Below, piece by piece: positions 60,246 to 64,000 of a stretch of DNA of 64,000 nucleotides (the stretch's first letter is position 1; every line of letters begins with the position of its first letter). Below the pieces are notes generated by a model, which saw only the letters and a program-made list of their open reading frames with translations, did no database searches and was not told the origin of the DNA. The translations under genes and the position numbers were made by a program. The DNA lies in the NCBI GenBank assembly GCA_934630495.1, contig CAKTVW010000006.1, positions 5,999 through 69,998 on the forward strand, in the 5' to 3' direction. Origin of the DNA: an uncultured Oscillospiraceae bacterium. GTDB taxonomy: Bacteria; Bacillota; Clostridia; Oscillospirales; Oscillospiraceae.

Positions 60246-60542
60246 ATGAATGATTGGGAACGATTACACAGACAGACTGAGAGATATAAACAGTCATATC
60301 CCCCGGGAACAAGAGTAATGCTGCTTAATATGAACGATCCATATTCTCCCGTTGAAAGCGGTATGCGCGGAACGGTTCAGAGTGTGGATGATATCGGTCA
60401 ACTCCTAATGAAATGGGATAATGGCAGAGCGCTTGCCCTGGTCCCCGGCGAAGACTCATTCCGTCGATTGACACAGGAAGAAATCGACCGGGAGTTACAG
60501 GAACAAGCTCAGGAACAGACTATAAATGAACAATCTATGTAA
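60246..60542 (+). CDS. DUF4314 domain protein
   Basis: 98 residues. The DUF4314 core is SYPPGTRVMLLNMNDPYSPV, GMRGTVQSVDDIGQLLMKWD and NGRALALVPGEDSFRRL (about residues 18-78), a small beta-barrel. The C-terminus is Gln/Glu-rich. Common on conjugative elements of Clostridia; function unknown. AGGAGGTAAAGAAAG precedes the ATG. Confidence 0.85.
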   Translation: MNDWERLHRQTERYKQSYPPGTRVMLLNMNDPYSPVESGMRGTVQSVDDIGQLLMKWDNGRALALVPGEDSFRRLTQEEIDRELQEQAQEQTINEQSM

Positions 60543-60578
60543 ATGTGAGGTGAAGCAAAAAAACAGGACGGATGTCCT

Positions 60579-61535
60579 ATGGCAATCCCATTCATTGATT
60601 TGTGTTCGGGTATCGGCGGTTTTCATTCCGGACTCGTAAATACAGGTCATTACAGATGCGTCGGTCATGCAGAAATTGATAAGAACGCAGAAAAAGCGTA
60701 TAACGCCATTTACGGAGAAGAAGGAGGTTTGAATTATGGCGATTTGCGAACAATCAATCCAAGGGAACTCCCCCACTTCGACCTGCTTTGCGGCGGATTT
60801 CCTTGCCAAAGCTTCTCGGTTGCGGGACGGCGTCTCGGTTTCAGAGATACAAGAGGAACTGTCTTCTTTGAAATTGCCCAAATCCTTGCAGAAAAACGGC
60901 CTCCATTTTTACTCTTGGAAAATGTCCTCGGTCTGTTATCGCATGACAGCGGCCGGACGCTTAATACCATCTTCTCCGCGCTTGTTGAAATGGGGTATAA
61001 TCTCGAATGGATGGTGCTTAACAGCAAATACTTCGGAGTCCCACAACAGCGAAGGCGGCTGTATATTGTCGGATATCTTGATCCGAGATGTGCCGGAAAG
61101 GTATTTCCTCTCAGCGGCGGCAATGCGAAAAATCTTAAGCAACTTATCCCGGGACCGCAGGGCCAAAGAGTCTACGAAACAGACGGAATAGCCTGTACGC
61201 AGTGTGCAGGCTCAGGCGGTTGGGGTGGCAAAACCGGGTTGTATTTTATCGATATGAACGCCGATCCTGTCATTACCGATGTTGCTCGATGCATAACCGC
61301 AAGGCAGGATTCCGGAGTAAGCAATCACAGAGGTGAACACTCTGCGGTTCTTATCGAAGATGCGCCGAGAGCAATTGCAGGACCGTTTTTTATCTGCGGA
61401 ACAACCGAAGAAGATTTCAGAGGTCTGACTGACAGTGAGGTGGACTTATATATGGATCGTTTCAAAGAACCCGAGCAAATCAGCCCGGAAGAAGTAAGCG
61501 CCGATACAGGATGCACCATTATTTTTAGTATGTAA
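60579..61535 (+). CDS. DNA cytosine-5 methyltransferase with atypical C-terminus
   Basis: 318 residues. Motif I FIDLCSGIGGFHSG (residues 5-18), motif IV CGGFPCQSFSVAGRRLGF with the catalytic Cys (about 71-88), motif VI LLENVLGLL (about 116-124) and motif VIII VPQQRRRLYIVG (about 154-165). The usual motifs IX-X (RLQGFP, GNSV) are missing. The last 60 or so residues (FFICGTTEEDFRGLTDSEVD...) look unlike a methylase and may come from another gene. Activity is therefore doubtful. Confidence 0.8.
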   Translation: MAIPFIDLCSGIGGFHSGLVNTGHYRCVGHAEIDKNAEKAYNAIYGEEGGLNYGDLRTINPRELPHFDLLCGGFPCQSFSVAGRRLGFRDTRGTVFFEIAQILAEKRPPFLLLENVLGLLSHDSGRTLNTIFSALVEMGYNLEWMVLNSKYFGVPQQRRRLYIVGYLDPRCAGKVFPLSGGNAKNLKQLIPGPQGQRVYETDGIACTQCAGSGGWGGKTGLYFIDMNADPVITDVARCITARQDSGVSNHRGEHSAVLIEDAPRAIAGPFFICGTTEEDFRGLTDSEVDLYMDRFKEPEQISPEEVSADTGCTIIFSM

Positions 61536-61558
61536 ATTAAAAACGGAGGTTAAGAATC

Positions 61559-61978
61559 ATGACAGTGAAAAAGCAAACCACAAAAGACAATCAGAAGCAA
61601 ACTGCAGCGACGGAAAATGAAAGGACACAGTATAAAATCCCGTTTATTACTGCGCGTATCGACAGAATAACATCAGATGCAAACAGCAAAATCAAGGCAA
61701 ACGCAAGTGTAACCATCGGAAATCATTTTGCTGTCCACGGCATCAAAATTTATGACGGCGGAGAAAAAGGGCTTCAAGTTCTCTATCCCGGACATAAAGG
61801 TACGGATGGGAAGTTTTATGATGACTTTCACCCCATTACAAAAGAATCCCGCGAAACACTCAACGGGTATGTTCTTGATGCCTATGAGCAGAAAATGGAA
61901 CAAGTGCAGGCTGAACAGCAGACTGAGTCCGAGGAACTCGACGAAGATGAAGAACCTGCTTTCGAACAGTCAATGTAA
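61559..61978 (+). CDS. SpoVG-like protein
   Basis: 139 residues. KIPFITARIDRITSDANSKI, KANASVTIGNHFAVHGIKIY and the continuing VLYPGHKG follow SpoVG; the C-terminus is acidic (ESEELDEDEEPAFEQSM), unlike cellular SpoVG. SpoVG proteins are small nucleic-acid-binding regulators; versions of this type are regular in conjugative elements. ACGGAGGTTAAGAATC precedes the ATG. Confidence 0.82.
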   Translation: MTVKKQTTKDNQKQTAATENERTQYKIPFITARIDRITSDANSKIKANASVTIGNHFAVHGIKIYDGGEKGLQVLYPGHKGTDGKFYDDFHPITKESRETLNGYVLDAYEQKMEQVQAEQQTESEELDEDEEPAFEQSM

Positions 61979-62052
61979 CTTGTTTTCGAAGTTTATAAAA
62001 AGTGCTGGACTTTTCGCGGATTATCGGTATCCTGTAGATAGAGGTGATGTCA

Positions 62053-62316
62053 ATGAGAACAAGAAAAATGCTCGCAGTCCTCCTTGCAGGACTGATAACG
62101 CTGGGCCTTGCGGGATGCGCCGCAGATAAATCAAACGACAATACCGAAAGCGGTGCGGTCAGTACGGAAAGCAGTATAACGGCAACGGTAACGGACAACA
62201 CTTCCGAGCCGACCGCCGAGAACAGCCTGCCGATGGGTACGGAAAGCACGACCGAATCTACAGCAGAAAAAGAGAAGTATTGCAACAAACAAATTCTTCT
62301 CTGCTCAAACTCGTAA
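62053..62316 (+). pseudogene. Truncated lipoprotein
   Basis: A lipoprotein signal (KMLAVLLAGLITLGLAGC, lipobox LAGC) and a Ser/Thr/Glu-rich linker (TESGAVSTESSITATVTD) are intact, and AGAGGTGATGTCA precedes the ATG. After AEKEKY near 62279 the sequence switches to an out-of-frame piece of an unrelated helicase-like gene and stops at 62316. No folded domain is left. Confidence 0.65.
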
Positions 62317-62652
62317 GCAAATCGAAATAGGAATTGCAATTGCCGATATGGCGAAAGAGGATTACGACAAAACAGAAAAATCTATACAAGTTATAGTTTC
62401 ACTAATAAAGCAAATGCTAACACGAGATGACGGGTGGAAAGAGTATTACACCTCTGAAATGGATACAATTGATGAGGATTGCATAGAATCCTCTGTATAT
62501 GACAGGCTTCTAAAAGAGCGTCAGGCTGAGCAGTTTTTTGGAGACGGTGAGTATGAAAAAGCTGCTTCTTCTATGCAAAAGTTGATTGACGAACTTGATA
62601 TCGATGATGCTGAAAAAGGATGGTATCTGCAACAATTGGCAAGATATACATA
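62279..62652 (+). pseudogene. Helicase-like gene, internal C-terminal fragment
   Basis: In the frame of ATG 62348, read back to 62279, the sequence is ATNKFFSAQTRKQIEIGIAI, then KTEKSIQVIVSLIKQMLTRD and ASSMQKLIDELDIDDAEKGW. I recognise this as resembling C-terminal parts of large DEAD/DEAH helicases found in restriction and defence loci, but cannot name the family with certainty. It has no 5' part. At 62653 it runs into the recombinase-linked repeat; the frame ends at 62764. Confidence 0.5.
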
Positions 62653-63864
62653 TCCGTTCATAAGGATGTATTTTCTTATGAGAGATTGGTCGCAACCTCT
62701 GTTATGGAGGTTGCGGCCTTTTCTCTTTCTGTGGCGGATCACGACCTTGGCGATTCTGCGATAGCAAGCGTCTCCTTATGGCTGCGCGGCCTGCAAGCCC
62801 GACACCGGTAAAGTGGATGTCAATCCCCACCCGCTTATGTCCGTTCACCATTTCACTGTTGTGAACCTCAATCCGCTTGATGATCTTATTGACTACTTCT
62901 GCCGTGAGCGTTTCTATACTGGAGTACTCCCTGAGTCCTGCCAGCAAAAGCCGAATATCCACGCTCTCCCGTTCCAGTTCAGCCAGCTCTTTTTCCTTTG
63001 TGCTGACGGATTGCAGTAGCTCCGCCTGCTCTTTTTCGTATTTTGCAGCCATACGGGAATAACGCTCATCAGACAGTTTGCCCGCAAAATTATCCTCATA
63101 GAGCTTAGCAATCAGGCGGTCGATTTCATCGACACGGTGTTTTTCAGCAGCAATGTCCGATTTGACAGATCGGATATTCTGATCTGTCCCCGCAGATTGC
63201 TGCTTTCCAATCATTTGCAGAAAGAATGATTCGTGACAGGTGACGAAATCTGCAAGATCACTGACCGCCACTGAGACGATTTGTTCCAGCACGACATTCC
63301 GGATATAGTGAATTGTGCATTCTCCTCGACCGGACTTGTAGTTGGCACAGCGAAAAAATTCCTGATTTGCCTTCAAACTCTTAGCCGCACAAAAGTGGAG
63401 CTTTGAACCGCAGTCTGCGCAAAAAACCAATCCGGAAAACAGACTCGTTTTCCCTGTCGCAGTCGGGCGACGCTTATTTTTGCGCAGCTCCTGCACTCTG
63501 AGCCAAGTATTTTCGTCAATGATCGCTTCCTGTGCGTTCGGTACGATGCTCCATTCCTCCTCCGGCTTGCGTATCAGCTTGTGCACTTTGTAGCTGACAG
63601 TGGTTGTTTTCAGATTAACCATACAGCCGGTGTATTTCCGGTTACTCAAGATGGCGTCAATGGTGCTGTCCTTCCATAAATACGGATCGCTCGGCATAGG
63701 ACGATTGGCGGAAGAAGAACCGATTGAATGATAATAGGCGGTAGGTGTGAACACCTGCTCTTTTTGCAGAAACCTCGCAATCTGCTCCGGGCCTTTTCCC
63801 TCAAGGCAAAGGTGATAAATCCTTCGTACTACCTCGGCGGCAGCATCATCAACAAGCCACTTTG
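62653..63864 (-). repeat. Long direct repeat, copy 2 (recombinase C-terminal module)
   Basis: Counterpart of 55659-56880. One T is missing near 62775-62785 compared with the first copy (CTCCTTATGG against CTCCTTTATGG), which shifts the frame for the last residues of the recombinase. It keeps the terminator stem CGCAACCTC/GAGGTTGCG. Confidence 0.85.
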
Positions 63865-64000
63865 GCTGCGGCTGCTCATAGATGGTGTATTCGATAGCAG
63901 TCATTTTGCCTTTTTCGTCGCGCCCCTGCCGCCGCAGGATATATCCGGCTTTTTCAAGCTCCCATACGGCGGTGCGGATCGCGTCGATGCTCTCACGGTT
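62702..64000 (-). CDS. Chimeric protein: RepA-like winged-helix segment fused to serine recombinase C-terminal part (cut by window end)
   Basis: The frame is open through base 64000. Its first visible residues, NRESIDAIRTAVWELEKAGY, ILRRQGRDEKGK and MTAIEYTIYEQPQP, look like the winged-helix part of a replication initiator (RepA_N/DUF6017 type). At about 63860 it passes in frame into KWLVDDAAAEVVRRIYHLCL, the recombinase domain, followed by the zinc ribbon and coiled coil. The catalytic resolvase domain is absent. The C-terminus is altered by a one-base deletion (LAGRAAIRRRLLSQNR in place of LVDLATIKEMLAIAES). Confidence 0.8.
   Translation of the reverse strand, partial: NRESIDAIRTAVWELEKAGYILRRQGRDEKGKMTAIEYTIYEQPQPKWLVDDAAAEVVRRIYHLCLEGKGPEQIARFLQKEQVFTPTAYYHSIGSSSANRPMPSDPYLWKDSTIDAILSNRKYTGCMVNLKTTTVSYKVHKLIRKPEEEWSIVPNAQEAIIDENTWLRVQELRKNKRRPTATGKTSLFSGLVFCADCGSKLHFCAAKSLKANQEFFRCANYKSGRGECTIHYIRNVVLEQIVSVAVSDLADFVTCHESFFLQMIGKQQSAGTDQNIRSVKSDIAAEKHRVDEIDRLIAKLYEDNFAGKLSDERYSRMAAKYEKEQAELLQSVSTKEKELAELERESVDIRLLLAGLREYSSIETLTAEVVNKIIKRIEVHNSEMVNGHKRVGIDIHFTGVGLAGRAAIRRRLLSQNRQGRDPPQKEKRPQPP

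Noticed and set aside
60736..61191. A 151-codon frame within the cytosine methylase gene
   Set aside because: The other frame carries the methylase motifs; this one has none.

Overview
The window looks like a chromosome segment of a gut-type Bacillota of class Clostridia, probably an Oscillospirales (Ruminococcaceae/Oscillospiraceae) lineage. The core genes are fairly GC-rich. Evidence for Bacillota: the rpmH-rnpA-yidD-yidC-jag cluster, a perfect CIRCE operator before clpB, a CsoR-controlled copper ATPase, RqcH with Mini-RNase III, a long-form threonylcarbamoyl-AMP synthase, SpoVG- and Veg-like proteins, and strong AGGAGG ribosome binding sites. The assignment to an order is inference from style and content; no 16S gene is present.

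Bases 1-16,000 are accessory but chromosomal in style. They hold the end of an ABC-2 permease, a DUF4143 ATPase, an ECF sigma factor with its zinc anti-sigma factor and a VanZ-like protein. An AgrC/LytTR-type two-component pair lies back to back with a three-gene FtsX-type ABC exporter. Then come small lipoproteins, membrane proteins and an immunity-like protein, separated by MITE-like palindromes. Bases 16,000-48,500 are housekeeping: clpB; pyrF and a phosphatase-acetyltransferase fusion; a peptidoglycan operon (hydrolase-murF-ddl); rpmH to jag; a glucokinase-GNAT-mrnC-rqcH operon; pgi; csoR-copA; a prfA-tsaC-coaE-aminopeptidase operon; and rlmA, a polysaccharide deacetylase and alaX. Two ORFs here (copA-copZ and coaE-M18 aminopeptidase) join normally separate proteins in frame while keeping a good internal ribosome binding site.

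From 49,216 the window changes character. An initiator tRNA-fMet is followed at once by a tyrosine integrase and an XRE regulator, then by a patchwork of conjugative or mobilizable element genes to the right edge (relaxase, MobC, ParR, TnpV, DUF4314, cytosine methylase, SpoVG-like, RepA-type). The relaxase gene is cut in two at a T6 tract by about 5.3 kb. That insert holds a decayed group II intron, an AT-rich cargo (a broken GHKL-ATPase/nuclease gene, then an intact pair of an ABC-class ATPase and a small PD-(D/E)XK-like protein) and the C-terminal part of a large serine recombinase.

The most unusual signal is that this recombinase C-terminal module occurs twice (about 55,745-56,998 and 62,702-63,860). 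Each copy has lost its catalytic N-terminal domain. Each is fused in frame to the N-terminal part of a different mobile-element protein: the relaxase HUH domain in one, a RepA-like winged-helix segment in the other. In both places a convergent defence-like gene or gene fragment abuts the recombinase 3' end. The ATPase/nuclease pair and the two chimeras are the best candidates for undescribed biology, with assembly chimerism as the main alternative to exclude.
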